Made by a program: the position numbers and the translations under genes. This document shows, one piece after another, positions 10,713 through 21,707 of a stretch of DNA of 64,000 nt (position 1 is its first letter; every line of letters starts with the position of its first letter). Source of the DNA: Calendula officinalis (Eukaryota > Streptophyta > Magnoliopsida > Asterales > Asteraceae); contig OY970822.1 of NCBI GenBank assembly GCA_963853835.1, forward strand, positions 19,563,058 through 19,627,057, in the 5' to 3' direction. The notes under the pieces were generated by a model. That model did not search any database, was not told the DNA's origin, and saw only the letters and a list, made by a program, of their open reading frames with translations.

Positions 10713-11835
10713 TGAAGGATTTATGTGCACAGTTAGTCAACCTATGATGATACATCCATGCCTACGAAACACTTAAGGGTCACACCGGTGAGTGCATGTA
10801 ATACGAGCAAGATAAGCAATGATACTACGAAGATGATTGATTCATAATAGTCATTATGAATCAGTTAAGTATTAAGTTAAGTTTAACTTATTACTAGATT
10901 AGTTTAACTAAATAATTAATACAAGTAGTTGTACATTTACTAGTTGAGTAAATATACAATGTGTTAATTAAAGGTTATCCATGAAATGATTTAAAGCTAT
11001 TAAATCATATAGTAATTGGATAATATTGTTGTATAAATTATATGAAGGTTATTATATAATTAATTATTGGAAGTATAAATACAAGTATATAATTCGTGTA
11101 TGTGGGTACCGAATTATTAGTGTATTAATACTAGACATTTAATAGTTAAGTGCAACAATAATAAACTAGTTAAACTATAAGGGATGAGAATGATAAAAGG
11201 AAGTCTAATTAAAGATCTAATATTAATTAAACTAGAATGGTTCTAAGCGTAACTTATTTGTATATAAATAAGAGGCTTAGGGTAACCCTTATTTGTTCCT
11301 TGCACCTCACGAAAATCATCCCCCCTCCACCCTTTGATTTTCAGCCGAACACAACCCCAAGAACACAACACTTTGTGTTCTTCGTGTTCTTCAAGTATTG
11401 AAGAACAAGTTCATTGCTGAGATCAAATAGAAGATCGCTCGATTTGTTCATCATTAGTGGATCTATCTTAAGCAAACAACAAGGTACGTTTTGGGAAACA
11501 CTTTTCTCCCTTATCCCCTCTTGGACGAATTCGACCAAAGAACCCTAGGGTTCTTTGGTTGATGGTCGAACGAACCACACAAGCTTTGTGTGTGTTCGAG
11601 TTCTTCGTACAAGGTTTCTTTCTTGTTAATCTAATCTAGATTTCCAACATCCCAATCCTTTAGGGTTTAAGGATTTGGTTTAATCCCAGTTCCGTTTTTA
11701 GGGGTTAAATCAGCTAGTTGGTTTTAACCGGTCAAGAACAAGTTCATGTTCTTGGTCAGTCATGGTTCGAAACAAGTAAACTAGGAGGTCGATCCTAGTG
11801 GTCGATCAGTCGCATGGTGCGTGTGAAACCCTATA
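10713..11835 (+). repeat. 3' LTR of element B
   Basis: 1123 bp, colinear with the 5' LTR from TGAAGGATTTATG to CCCTATA. It lacks the hAT-like insertion and differs at scattered bases and short indels, for example an added AACCCCAAGAAC-like stretch near 11353. Confidence 0.88.
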
Positions 11836-13400
11836 ACTCCTACACAACTAGGTGCATGATATATGTCATTTATGTAGCTCAGAGACTTTTCTAAGTCAAA
11901 TAGTTGTGACATGTTTTGGAAAGAATACTTTGGCAGTGACTTGGTGAATAAGTCTGCATGATTCTTATTTGACCCAATATGTTGCACTTTAATCTTTTGA
12001 AATGCTTGTTGTTCATGTGTAAAGAAAAATTCCGGTGAGATGTGTTTGGTGTTATCTTGTTTTGATATAACCATGTTTCAATTGATCGATAACAAAGGTG
12101 TTATATTCATATATGACAACTGGTTAACTGGGATCATAAGCCAAACCACATTTACTTTGAATATGGTCTCTTACATCTCAAAGCCATACACACTCTCTAG
12201 TCGCCTCAACAAGCGCGAGTAGTTCAGAGTGATTTGTCGAAGTATCAACTAGAGTCTATCTACAAGAACTCTAGGATGTCGCCACATTCCCTATGGTAAA
12301 GACATAACCAGATTGGAAACGTCCCTTGTGCAGGTCTGATAAGTAAACTGCATCGGCATCGCCGATAAGGGTCACGTTATCTCGACTATCAGTCACACTT
12401 GATCCATTCGATGACACGAAGGGATATAATAAGCCCATATCTGTACTATCTTTAAATTAACGGAAGATGTCTTTAATACTATTTCAATGGTGGCGTGTTG
12501 GCGCATTGTTATGCCTAGTCATGCATATCACAACAAATAAGATGTTCGGTCTAATACATTGGACCAAGTACAATATTGCGCTTATTGCACCTAGATATGA
12601 AGAATCAGTGCTCAATATCTCTTCATCATCCTCATTTAGATGGAATAGGTCCCTTTTAATGTCTAGAGAATGAATGAATGTCATGGTAACTAAAGCGTCT
12701 TAACACCTTTTAGGTGTAATTCTCTTGATAATGAAAAACCTCATATTTACGGTGCTCGATCTACATGCCGAGCCAACGCCGTGTTTTCCCAAGACCTTTC
12801 ATCTCGAATTCCTTCTTCAGGATTTCAGCAGTTTCAAACAACACTTTCGAGGTTCCTATAAGATTCAAATCATCTACATAAACTGCGATATTAACACATC
12901 CTGAAGTGGATATCTTTATAAACACGCATGGGCATATCCAAATATTCAAATATCTCAGTCTGATCTAGTACTCACTAAGACGATTATACCACATCCTTCT
13001 GGATTATTTTAATCCAAAAAGTGATTGTCTCAGTCATATCGAGAACGTGTTCCGAGGTCTGGAACTACTTGATTCAGACAACTTGAGTCCATCGGGGACT
13101 TTCATGTGTATCTATGTGTCATGACCCCCATAGAGACAGGCTGTGACCACATCCATAAGCTGCATATTCAGTTTTTCGGAAACTACTAAATTGATTAAGT
13201 AGTGGAACATTATAAAGTCCGTTACAGGAGAATACATCTCCTCGTAATCAATACCGGGGCATTTAAGAGAAGCCTAGCGCCACGAGGCGAGCTTTATATC
13301 TACACTTCCTTACGAACACCGATTTATAACCAACTATTTTAATAGTAGGTGGTGTTGGAGCAACATGTCCAAACACTCTTCCTTTCGATAAGGAATCTAA
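11836..13400 (-). pseudogene. decayed copia RT/RNase H of element A
   Basis: Read on the minus strand from about 13260 down, fragments in shifting frames match the copia RT. They run from PGIDYEEMYSPV (about 13260), through a QLMDVVTACLYG segment and a YVDD box in VNIAVYVDDLNLIGT (within 12949-12761), to EILSTDSSYLGAISAILYL (12684-12484). An RNase H tail follows with QHIGSNKNHADLFTKSLPK (12074-11836). Frameshifts and stops separate the pieces, so no active enzyme is possible. The last ORF crosses into element B's LTR at 11835, giving a chimeric, meaningless tail. A further pol-like remnant may lie at 13957-14068 beyond the Tourist-like insertion. Confidence 0.85.
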
Positions 13401-13953
13401 GGGCCTGTTTATTTTTTTACTCATTAAGCTCTGTTTGGTTAAAGTGTCTGTCTGGATATATTATGTCTGTCTGGATGAATAGTCTTAATAATAAAATTTG
13501 ACAATTGTTTTTTTTACTCGTTTATTTTACATGCTGAATGAATAGTCTTAATAATAAAATTTGACAATTATTTTTATTTTCAAAAACTAATTATTGTAAA
13601 AAAAATAACTATGTGATATATAATTTTAAACTAAAATTTTTAATAACAAAAAAATATTAATATATAACTAATAAATTTGAAATTTAAAATAAAAAATTAT
13701 TTTAAAAAAATAACATCACAAATTAAGCGTTTTTCTAATCAAATTCTATGCATATATGAATTCTAATTAATATAAATTCAATAAATACAAAAAAGAGAAA
13801 AGAAACTATGACTTAATGGGGAAAGCATCCTTCTATGACTTTTTCGGTTAAGTCATGTTGTATGGATTAAGACCTAAACAAACGGACTCAGTATGACTTT
13901 CCCCATATAGTCATTTCCCAATTAAGTCCATTAAGTTTAAATCAAACGGCACC
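13401..13953. mobile_element. PIF/Harbinger (Tourist-like) MITE
   Basis: Ends GGGCCTGTTTA and, reverse-complemented, GGTGCCGTTTGA, flanked by TAA on both sides (13398-13400 and 13954-13956). A TAA target duplication and GG-CC-GTTTG termini are typical of PIF/Harbinger MITEs. It is AT-rich with no ORF. A tandem piece AATAGTCTTAATAATAAAAT occurs twice near 13480 and 13541. It is inserted in the pol relic of element A. Confidence 0.7.
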
Positions 13954-14068
13954 TAATTTGACCTGGATTGTGTGTTTCCATTAAGACCAGTACATTGTAC
14001 TCAATAATAGTACTTGATTCCATGTCATCATTGATCATAATGTCAGTGGCCAACCATATGAGTTACAA

Positions 14069-15188
14069 CTCAAAGAATCATGACAAACATTCTCATTAGA
14101 CATGTAGGTAAATGTTCAAGGTAGTCCCAAGAATTTTAGCTAGTCCCAAGAGACAATTAATAGCCCTTGGATCAAGAAAAAGTCAAAGGTCAAGATCAAG
14201 ATTCAAACCATACAAACACATGTGCTTCAATACATCAATACCCCACCCACCTCCGGCGGCAGGAGGCGACGGTGGCCGGTGGCCGGAGGTGGCCGCCGGC
14301 GGTGGTGGTCGTGACTTGAAACACATGTGTTTGAAACACATGTGCTTGAAACACATGTGTTTCACCTTTTAAAACACATGTGTTTTGAAAATAAAGGAGT
14401 GTATATGTACAGCCAAACACATGTGTTTCATGACTTGAAACACATGTGTTTCGTCACTAGAAGCACATGTGCTTCACTAATAACAGGTGTTTTGAAAATA
14501 AAGGAGTGTATATGTACAACCAAGCACATGTGTTTCAAGTAATGAAGCAAATGTGTTTGTAAGCTAGAAGCACATGTGCTTCACTAATATCAATTCTTTT
14601 GAAAATAATGGAGTGTGTATGTACAGCCAAGCACATGTGTTTCGTGACTTGAAACACATGGGCTTCGTATGCTCCCCTGTGTTTAAGAAAACTCATGTTT
14701 TTAGTGACTTGAAACACATGTGTTTTGTGACTTGAAACACATGTGCTTCGAAGTAATATGCTCGTTTGTATTTTGGATCACCCGTGTTTTAGCGAAGCAC
14801 ATGTGTTTCAATACACCAATACCACCACCACCCCCATTACCACCATCACCTTCATTGTCAGCCGCCACCGGCGGCGGACGGCGGTGGTGACCGGTGGTCG
14901 TGACTGGAAGCACATGTGTTTGAAACACATGTGCTTGAAACACTGTGATTTGATCTTGACCATTTTGATCCAATGGGTAGAATTTATTCCTTAGGACTAT
15001 GCAAACTTTTTGAACTTCCTTGAAGACAACTCTAGACATGTAATATGATACATCATAAAATACAAGATACAAGAAGATAGTAAAGATACAAGAGATACAT
15101 ATATATGACTCTCCTATTTATTGGGTAGAAGTTGGTAACATAACGTATAGTGAGAAATTCTATTCAACCACAAATATGAGTTACAATA
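14069..15188 (-). repeat. second LTR fragment of element A (split)
   Basis: 14069-14106 plus 15033-15188 together match 1019-1255, from ACTCAAAGAATCATGAC to CAAATATGAGTTACAA. The 926-bp insertion between them is a MULE-like element. Compared with the left LTR it lacks a segment bounded by short direct repeats (CAATTAATCTCTACTATA). Confidence 0.75.
14107..15032. mobile_element. MULE-like element with CACATGTG palindrome array
   Basis: Flanked by a perfect 10-bp duplication TAGACATGTA (14097-14106 and 15033-15042). The related LTR at 1019-1255 has the site once. The two ends form a degenerate inverted repeat of about 90 bp, with TTCAAGGTAGTCCCAAGAA against TTCAAGGAAGTTCAAAAAG and later TTGGATCAA...GGTCAAGATCAA on both sides. 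Long inverted repeats plus a 9-11-bp duplication indicate a Mutator-like non-autonomous element. The interior has about 16 exact CACATGTG palindromes, mostly AAACACATGTGTTT or GAAGCACATGTGCTTC, and two GC-rich islands near 14243-14312 and 14860-14912. No transposase. Confidence 0.78.
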
Positions 15189-15380
15189 AAAATAAGTAAA
15201 TTAATTTTACTATTTTGCACTTTAATAACTCAATGTACGAAATCCGGCTAATTTTAAGAAAATTTCTTATTTTTATTTGATTTATACATATCTGCATAAG
15301 TGAATTAACATTCAAATCTTTTAATTTATTTGCGGAATCTAGCTACAATCATTTATCCATTTCTACTTATATTAGACAAA
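15189..15380. other. spacer between element A and Helitron
   Basis: AT-rich, no recognisable feature. It ends in A immediately before the Helitron 5' TC. Confidence 0.5.
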
Positions 15381-15825
15381 TCTTCTTCTATATATGAGGC
15401 TACATTTGATTGAGATTTGACAACATGGCACTTTGGAGCTCCCTCATTGGATGGAAATGCCACATGTAATTCAACTATTGGCCCACGAAAATCATATGCA
15501 AATTCGTTCATTATTCAGGGCCAGCCGTTTCTCTCCTCCTCTCCATGCGTCGTTTACGCTCGCCGTTTCTCTCCTCCTCTCCATGAGCCGCTTCTATCTT
15601 GTTGATTCATCGGCTGTTTTATGTAACCTCGGTCTTAATCGGAGGTTTCTAACCTGGCTGTATCTTCAATCGGAGGTTTCTAACCCTAATTTCCTATATA
15701 TGAGGCTACATTTGATTGAGACATACAACTGAAAGAAAACCTCAATCGCCTCAATATGAATCTGACTCTGTTTTGGTACGTAGAGGTAAAAAACAAATGA
15801 CTCACAGATGTTTTAAAAGATTAGG

Positions 15826-16147
15826 TTAATTCTTCCCTTTGATTCACAACACATCACCGCTTCAACATCATTTTGCCGATCGATTACCCATCTCATTCTG
15901 CAGTGCATTCCAATTGAAACTTCATCTTCAATTGCTGACTGATTGATCCTTTTAGCATATTTGAAGAAACGCATTACGGGACAATGCATTACAGGTCTTG
16001 CAAGATTATGTTAATTCTTCCCTTTGATTCACAACACATCACCGCTAATTAATCATTTAGTACCCATCTCATTCTGCAGTGCATTCCAATCGAAACTTCA
16101 TCTTCAATTGCTGACTGATTGATCCTTCTGATCCTTTTAGCATATTT
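15826..16147 (+). repeat. direct repeat inside the Helitron
   Basis: 15826-15963 and 16011-16147 are near-identical, from TTAATTCTTCCCTTTGATTC to CCTTTTAGCATATTT, with small indels. The right copy runs straight into the first mannosidase exon-like segment, so the duplication includes an exon edge. Confidence 0.8.
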
Positions 16148-17443
16148 GGGTGCAAATGTATTCTACCACTATAATCTTTTCGTTTATTTCCTAATTAAGA
16201 ATTTAAACAGTGTTTACTATATAAAAATGAAATATCTTTGTTACAGGTGGGATGTGACTCTCTTTTCTTTGCTCGAATGGATTATCAAGATTGAGAAAAG
16301 AGAAAAATTGACAAGACTCTTGAAGTTGTATGGCAGGGTTCTAAATCTCTTGATTCATCTTCACAGCTCATTGACTACAAATGATGTTTTGCTCATTAAA
16401 ATTTATTTTTCTTTTGATTTATTAAAATAAGAATCCAAGCTTATTAATCTTTCTAGATGTCACTTGCAGATATTTACTGGTATATATTTCCCAGACATTA
16501 TGATCCACCTTATGGTTTCACATTTGAAATTAATGATGTATCTGGTAAAGACATAACGTGTGATCCTTAATTTCTTTATTTAGAAGTTACTAATTCTAAT
16601 TTTGACTTTTGAAGGATGATGAACTCCTATTTGACTACAATATTCAAGAACGGGTAGATGATTTTGTAGCTGCTGCTATTGCTCAGGTTTGTAATATTAT
16701 TTATGTTACATCACATCAACTTAAATGATTCCTTTGTAAAAACGTGTGATTATTTTTTAAGGCTAATGTAACAAGGTCAAACCATATGATGTGAACTGAT
16801 TTCCGGTATCAATATGTAGTTTCATGGTTCAGGCGGATGGATAAATTTATACATTATGTTAACCTGGTAATGGTTTTTAATTAGTGGTTTTTGTAGAAAC
16901 TGCTTGTGAAGAAACTGATTAATTAGTTAATTGTTAAGGATGGTCGTGTGAGTGCACTATATTCTACTCCATTCATTTACACAGATGCAAAATATGCAGC
17001 TAATCTTAGATGGCCTCTGAAAAACTGATGATTTTTTCCCGTAAGCACATATTTGAAAATTTTAATAATTAATACTATGTATGTTGTTTATTATGTTATG
17101 TCCTGAAAAACAAATAAAAACTTTTAGATATGCAGATAAAGCAAATACGTATTGGACAAGATACTTTACTAGCAGACCAACTTTTAAAGGTTATGTGATG
17201 TCAATGAGCAGTGATTATTTGGTAAGTTTTCTTTAAAACAATTTTTATTTTGTTTTCTTTAATTTAGATGTCATTTTTCTACAATTTTCAGGCAGCAAGA
17301 CAGTTAGAATTTTATAAAGGTAGGAGTAGTTCTGGACCAAATACAGATGCATTAACCAATGCTCTTGCAATTGCTCAACATCATGATGCAGTTAGTGGGA
17401 CCCAAAGGCAAGTTGTGGCTGCTGATTATGCCAAAATTCAAAA
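16141..17443 (+). pseudogene. alpha-mannosidase (GH38) gene fragment with introns
   Basis: Eight exon-like blocks separated by GT...AG introns: about 16141-16157, 16247-16376, 16470-16543, 16615-16686, 16762-16866, 16939-17040, 17128-17221 and 17292-17443. Their peptides are those of plant lysosomal/vacuolar-type alpha-mannosidase in the correct order: LFFARMDYQD, then VVWQGSKSLDSSSQ, DYNIQERVDDFVAAAIAQ, ALYSTPFIYTDAKYAAN, then AARQLEFYKGRSSSGPN and IAQHHDAVSGTQRQV. The intact family enzyme trims mannose from glycans in the vacuole. This copy lacks the N- and C-terminal parts. It has TGA in the second block (after DYQD) and in the fifth (HMM-stop-TDF). Reading-frame shifts occur in the third block and at LKN near 17025. 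Retained introns show DNA-level capture, not retroposition. Confidence 0.85.
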
Positions 17444-18148
17444 CAAATCATTTTTTGTTCGGGTCGGGTCAAGCAAGTCACTGTGATATATTAGCCAAAA
17501 ATTATATATTCTCAAAAAATCAGCATTAGTTAGTAACATATATAATAGCTTAATAATAGTATCATCAATAAAATGAAAAAAAAAATCACCATAATGTTAG
17601 TAAATATAGTTTATTTATTTAAATACACACCTTGAGATTGCATATGGTAAACTGATCCTATATTAGAAGCAGTTTATGATATGCAGTATGTGGATTTCCT
17701 CCAAAGTTCTACAGGACGTTGAAGTTGGTTAGGAGCTATTGATGAAAGGACCGATGTTTGGTCCTTAGGTTGCAATGTATGCTATCATGTAAGAACTAAT
17801 TAGTTTCATTATTTGTTAAATGATGTGCAGAATATCGAAGTGCTAATTATTTCCTGAAGTCCGAATTTGAATTATGCAAAAACAAATTGATTTATGTCGA
17901 TCTCGATGTATAATTTCTACATGTTGAAGGATTTTATAATACTGAAGGTTTGTATAGTAATTAATAAATTAGTTATTTATGTGATTGTAAATTTTCATAT
18001 AATATGAAATTATTGTATGATGTGCAAAATCTTGAAGTGCTAATCTAAGATTATGACAGATTTACGGTATATGTTAAAATTACTATATGTGTATATGCAT
18101 TATGTATTTCGAAGCATGCCCGCCCATCTGGGCGGGCTTTGAAGCTAG

Positions 18149-19131
18149 TATTTGAATATACAACCTCTTAATGATAAATTTTATAGAAATGTATTTAAAA
18201 TTAACAGATTTACCCGGAAAAAAGTTTATCCAAATCATAAGTCGGAGAAGTTTTACCGCCAAGCCGGTTGCGGAGCTAAGAAAATTATATTTTAATCCGA
18301 AATAATCTTACATGTTTACAATGTTTATTTAAAGGACTTTTAAAGTTTTTGGAATTACATTGGTAAGTGACAATGCGATATTAAATTATAAGGGTTTTGA
18401 TAATGTAGGATTGTAATTAAAAATATTCTGTTTTGAAAAGGAAACCTTTATTTGAATTAGTTACTTAACTAGTTGAATAATTCTGAAAATATAGAACAAA
18501 TTTGACAAATGAAAATAAACTTGAATCAAATGGTTTACAATTTAATTAAAGTTTCTTTTTCAAAACGAAATATTCTTCTTAATGTCATCCCTAAGCAAAA
18601 CCTAAATTATAATAATCAAAAAATTACTTTTTAAAATATAATTTGTTGTATGAGAGAGTGTATTTAAAAATACCAGGGGTAATTGGATTTGTTGTATGAG
18701 TGTTTAAGGGATTTAATAGTCTAAATGTAATACATAAAACGATCAAATGTTATAATTTGTGAAGGAAAATAAAGGAAAATCGTTATTCTTAAAAGATAGT
18801 AAATTTTTGTATTAATTATACTTTAAAATGAGTTTTTGTAATCAATAGTTTTTAGGCTGTCGTTAAAATAGAAATTTCTATTATCATTTTTCAAGTTGAT
18901 GGTTGCAACAATATTTGTAACCGATTACAATCATTGACAAGTTATATTTCCATATTTTGAATCGTCATCCGATGTAAATATGTAATCATTTGGTGATTGT
19001 AGCCTTAAAAAAATAATGATCTTTATTTTTTGTAATCGATCAGTTTTGTTATTGCTGACATTAAATCAATTATCTAAACTAATAGTTTATTCAAAATTTA
19101 TCTGTATATTTTAAAAACTTATCTTCTTCTA
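18149..19131. other. intergenic spacer between Helitrons, with a foldback
   Basis: AT-rich and without coding potential. At 18421-18456 and 18538-18575 two inverted arms (TTTTGAAAAGGAAACCTTTA against, reverse-complemented, TTTTGAAAAAGAAACTTTAA) enclose an 80-bp loop, possibly a small decayed MITE. Confidence 0.45.
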
Positions 19132-19925
19132 TATATGAACCCTAATTTGATTGGGGTTTGACAACTAGACAATTTCGAGCTTTCTCATTGGCCGGTTATG
19201 CCACCGGTAATTCTCCTATTGGCCCAAGCAATTCATGAACAAGAAATATCGCATTTCATCTATCTACAAAATAGGAAAATGACAATAATAACAATAATAA
19301 TATTGTTACCTCAAATTTAGGAAAGATTTGCTAGCTAACGAATCGCTATCTCTGATCCTAAATAACCAAACTCCTAAATTGCACCGCAAAATTTCAAAAT
19401 TAATAAAACAAGGAAAATGATAACGACAGGTGGCCTGTCAATTAGAAGGCAAAAAAGATAAAAAACCGCCTTCCGAATTTTAGGATCACTACCTTGTGAA
19501 TAAATGTACAAACCTTTCATGCATATTAGAGACAACCCTTAAGGTTGTCATTAACAAAACTCATAAAACAAATCCGGATTGCTAATGGTCTTTGCTTCTT
19601 CTTCGCCGATTTACCCATGGCCGAAGTGCGTGGGTTTTCCAAACATCGGTTCCAAATTGATTTGAGATCGAAATTAAAATTAGGGAAAAAGGAGTTACGA
19701 ATATGATGTAATAAATAAAAAAAAATAAAAAATAGATGATAATAGGAGAATAAATATTTTTTAAAGAATTTAGTTTATCGTCTCTAAATTTTCCATAACA
19801 TTTATTCATGTATCAAAAATTGTACCAACTTATCATTACAACTATATATTGTTATATTATTTCAACAGTATAAAAAAATTTATTATTTTTCTACATATCT
19901 CTCAAAGCATGCGCTTTGAAGCTAG
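19132..19925 (+). mobile_element. short non-autonomous Helitron
   Basis: Begins TCTTCTTCTATATATGAACC after A and ends CTAG before T. A short hairpin AAAGC-ATGC-GCTTT (19904-19917) precedes GAAGCTAG. The first 100 bp align with the Helitron at 15381 (TTTGATTG...GTTTGACAAC, then CTATTGGCCCA). It is 794 bp with no gene, so it is likely the same family without a captured fragment. Confidence 0.78.
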
Positions 19926-20099
19926 TAATTTATATAGCAATGAAATATGAAATACTAAATTTCCGGTTTCACAATTTTTCTGATTTCTTATCATTTAATA
20001 TACAAAGTCTATAAAACAAGCAAATCTGAGATAATTATCGACAAGCTGAGAAAATGGCGGTTGAGATGGTTTGAATACATATATTTGCATACACACATT

Positions 20100-20750
20100 A
20101 TGCCAAGGATGTCTCTAAAATCAATATCTTTACCACCTGATGAGGTTAGTAAAGGTTACCTATGTATATATAGGTAATTTCCCAAAACCTAAATGATGAT
20201 GGGCTTCTATGTTAACAAGCCCACGTCTGGATCCACTACTGATGACGGCCTACGTCGTCACAATTGGACCCGCTATTTTCATGACCGCCTGTCAAGTCAT
20301 GACCGCATGTCAACGTCTGTCATGACCGCCAGTCAAGTCATGACCGCATGTCAAGTAATCACCGCCTGTCAGTGTCGGCGGAACGCGTGTCTTAATGGCG
20401 CTTCATGACAGCTTTATTGCAGAGCGTTACACGATCATTGACGCCGTCATAATGGCTTTTCATGACTGCTTTATTGCAGTCATAATGGCCAACGTTCCAT
20501 ATACCTGAGACTGGCCATATAAATACATGGCCTAACTCATTGTCGAGATACACTGAGACAGATTCAAAAAGCCTCAAAACACAGAGTTCACGCACTCTTA
20601 CTTTCACCTTCGCACTCAACCTTGATCACCCTAGGTTCGCCAAGAACTTGTTGGGTCTGCACTGTGATCATCACAGGAGATCCAAGGTTGACGTCACCTA
20701 ATCTTTGTGTTTGATAATCGTTGCTCGAACACCACCAAATAAATATATGA
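20100..20750 (+). promoter_or_regulatory. LTR- or promoter-like block, unassigned
   Basis: Unusually GC-rich for this region. It contains tandem 18-bp repeats and then paired motifs CTTTATTGCAG (about 20409 and 20468) and GTCATAATGGC. A TATA-like CATATAAATACATGG lies at about 20515. A C/T-rich leader-like stretch follows (CTCTTACTTTCACCTTCGCA). This order resembles U3-R-U5 of an LTR, but no paired copy, clear TG/CA ends or target duplication was found. A truncated solo LTR or a dead promoter is possible. Confidence 0.4.
20280..20372. repeat. 18-bp tandem repeat, about five units
   Basis: CATGACCGCCTGTCAAGT and close variants start at 20280, 20298, 20321, 20339 and, diverged, 20357. The second unit has a 5-bp insertion. 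Substitution 20244 lies just upstream. Confidence 0.8.
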
Positions 20751-21707
20751 TTGTCTACAACTTACATTCACACACCCGCCTTTAATGAGATTCAATATCA
20801 TTATTATTATTGTAATCAAATTATTCAAATACTCAATGTTTAACTAATACATTTAAATAACATTTTTTACATCTAATTAACCGGATATGATTACTCAGTA
20901 TTACATAATCAATTTTGAAATCCACATCCAACAACCCTTTTATCCTATTCATTCTCTTTCCCGTGTAGTCGTTCGTAGTATGTTGTGATGTGGAACACCC
21001 CAAACACAATCATTCACCCGCATAATCCGTACCATCCATGAAATCGATCATGCGAATCTTAAAGAAAGTGCTAACTTACATCCCAATATTCCCTTTAAGA
21101 AACAAACTTAAACTTGACTGCAATGAATAGCTCCACGCCATAAAATACAAAAGTCAACATTATAAAGGATAATGAAACAAATAAGTCCCATGACTTTACA
21201 ATATAAATATTTAAAAACAGTGGCAATTATTGTTTAAAATGTGTGTAATAAACATTTCATGACATGTTTTCAAGGACAAATAGTGTGTATTTTGATCCCT
21301 TGTGAGATTACATTGTATTCGCTAAGGTCTTCGAGGTTTTATTTGTTGGTAATTTTAGAGTTACCTATTTAATTTTAATATAATGAAAATAATACATGTA
21401 TCACGAGTTTTGTACTTTAGTTCTAATATAAATTAGAAGATGCAAATGTACACTTGTATAAATTTAAGATAATGTTGGTACGATTTATAAGGCACATTAA
21501 CAAGAAATTGGGGATCAAGGGGCCCGCACTCTTGAAGGGTCCAAGAGTCAGTGCACCTAGCTTAAAGGTTACCTGAACAATGCCTAAGTCATCAATATGA
21601 AAATAATCATGTTTAAGTAACAATTATGATTATAAAAATAATTGAAAAGAACATGGCATAGATAAATATCGACATCTAAATTATACTTAATTAATTTAGG
21701 AGATATC
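20751..21707. other. intergenic, no feature recognised
   Basis: AT-rich, no supported gene or repeat. It ends at the left boundary of copia element C. Confidence 0.5.

Larger units (their letters stand above)
2107..11835 (+). mobile_element. LTR retrotransposon B, non-autonomous copia-type
   Basis: Two direct repeats, 2107-4246 and 10713-11835, begin TGAAGGATTTATG and end CCCTACA (CCCTATA in the right copy). A tRNA-Met-type primer site follows the left LTR, and a purine-rich GTGGGAGTC precedes the right one. The flanking 5-mers are ATTCC (2102-2106) and ACTCC (11836-11840), a target-site duplication with one change. The interior holds only a gag N-terminal fragment, repeats and a later solo-LTR insertion, with no pol. 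It was probably mobilised by a relative. It is inserted in element A, between the RNase H relic and the minisatellite. Confidence 0.85.
907..15188 (-). mobile_element. degenerate Ty1/copia element A
   Basis: An old copia retrotransposon read on the minus strand. In its own sense it shows an LTR fragment (15188-14069), pol relics with RT and RNase H (14068-11836), tandem repeats upstream of the tract (2106-1339), a polypurine tract (1272-1256) and the 3' LTR (1255-907). It has been split by element B, a Tourist-like MITE and a MULE-like element. No PBS, gag or integrase was found between the RT region and the right-hand LTR fragment, so an internal deletion is likely. No target-site duplication was confirmed. 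Confidence 0.75.
15381..18148 (+). mobile_element. Helitron with captured gene fragment
   Basis: Starts TCTTCTTCTATATATGAGG after an A and ends CTAG before a T, following the Helitron A/T insertion rule. Eleven bases or fewer before the end is a perfect hairpin GCCCGCCC-ATCT-GGGCGGGC (18118-18137), the canonical 3' structure. The first 100 bp are homologous to the 5' end of a second element at 19132, and both end in TTTGAAGCTAG. No Rep/helicase is encoded, so it is non-autonomous. It carries an alpha-mannosidase pseudogene with introns. A second copy of the 5'-end phrase (CTATATATGAGGCTACATTT) lies inside at about 15683. Confidence 0.85.

Noticed and set aside
14112..15072. Short ORFs rich in KHMCF / AHVFQ peptides
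   Set aside because: They are translations of the CACATGTG palindrome array on both strands, without domain or start context.
16141..17443. A functional alpha-mannosidase gene
   Set aside because: Nonsense codons in two blocks, frameshifts in two more, missing both ends of the protein, and enclosed in a Helitron.
20193..20408. 71-codon ORF over the 18-bp repeats
   Set aside because: Repeat-driven (RMTASQVMTACQV pattern); no homology recognised.
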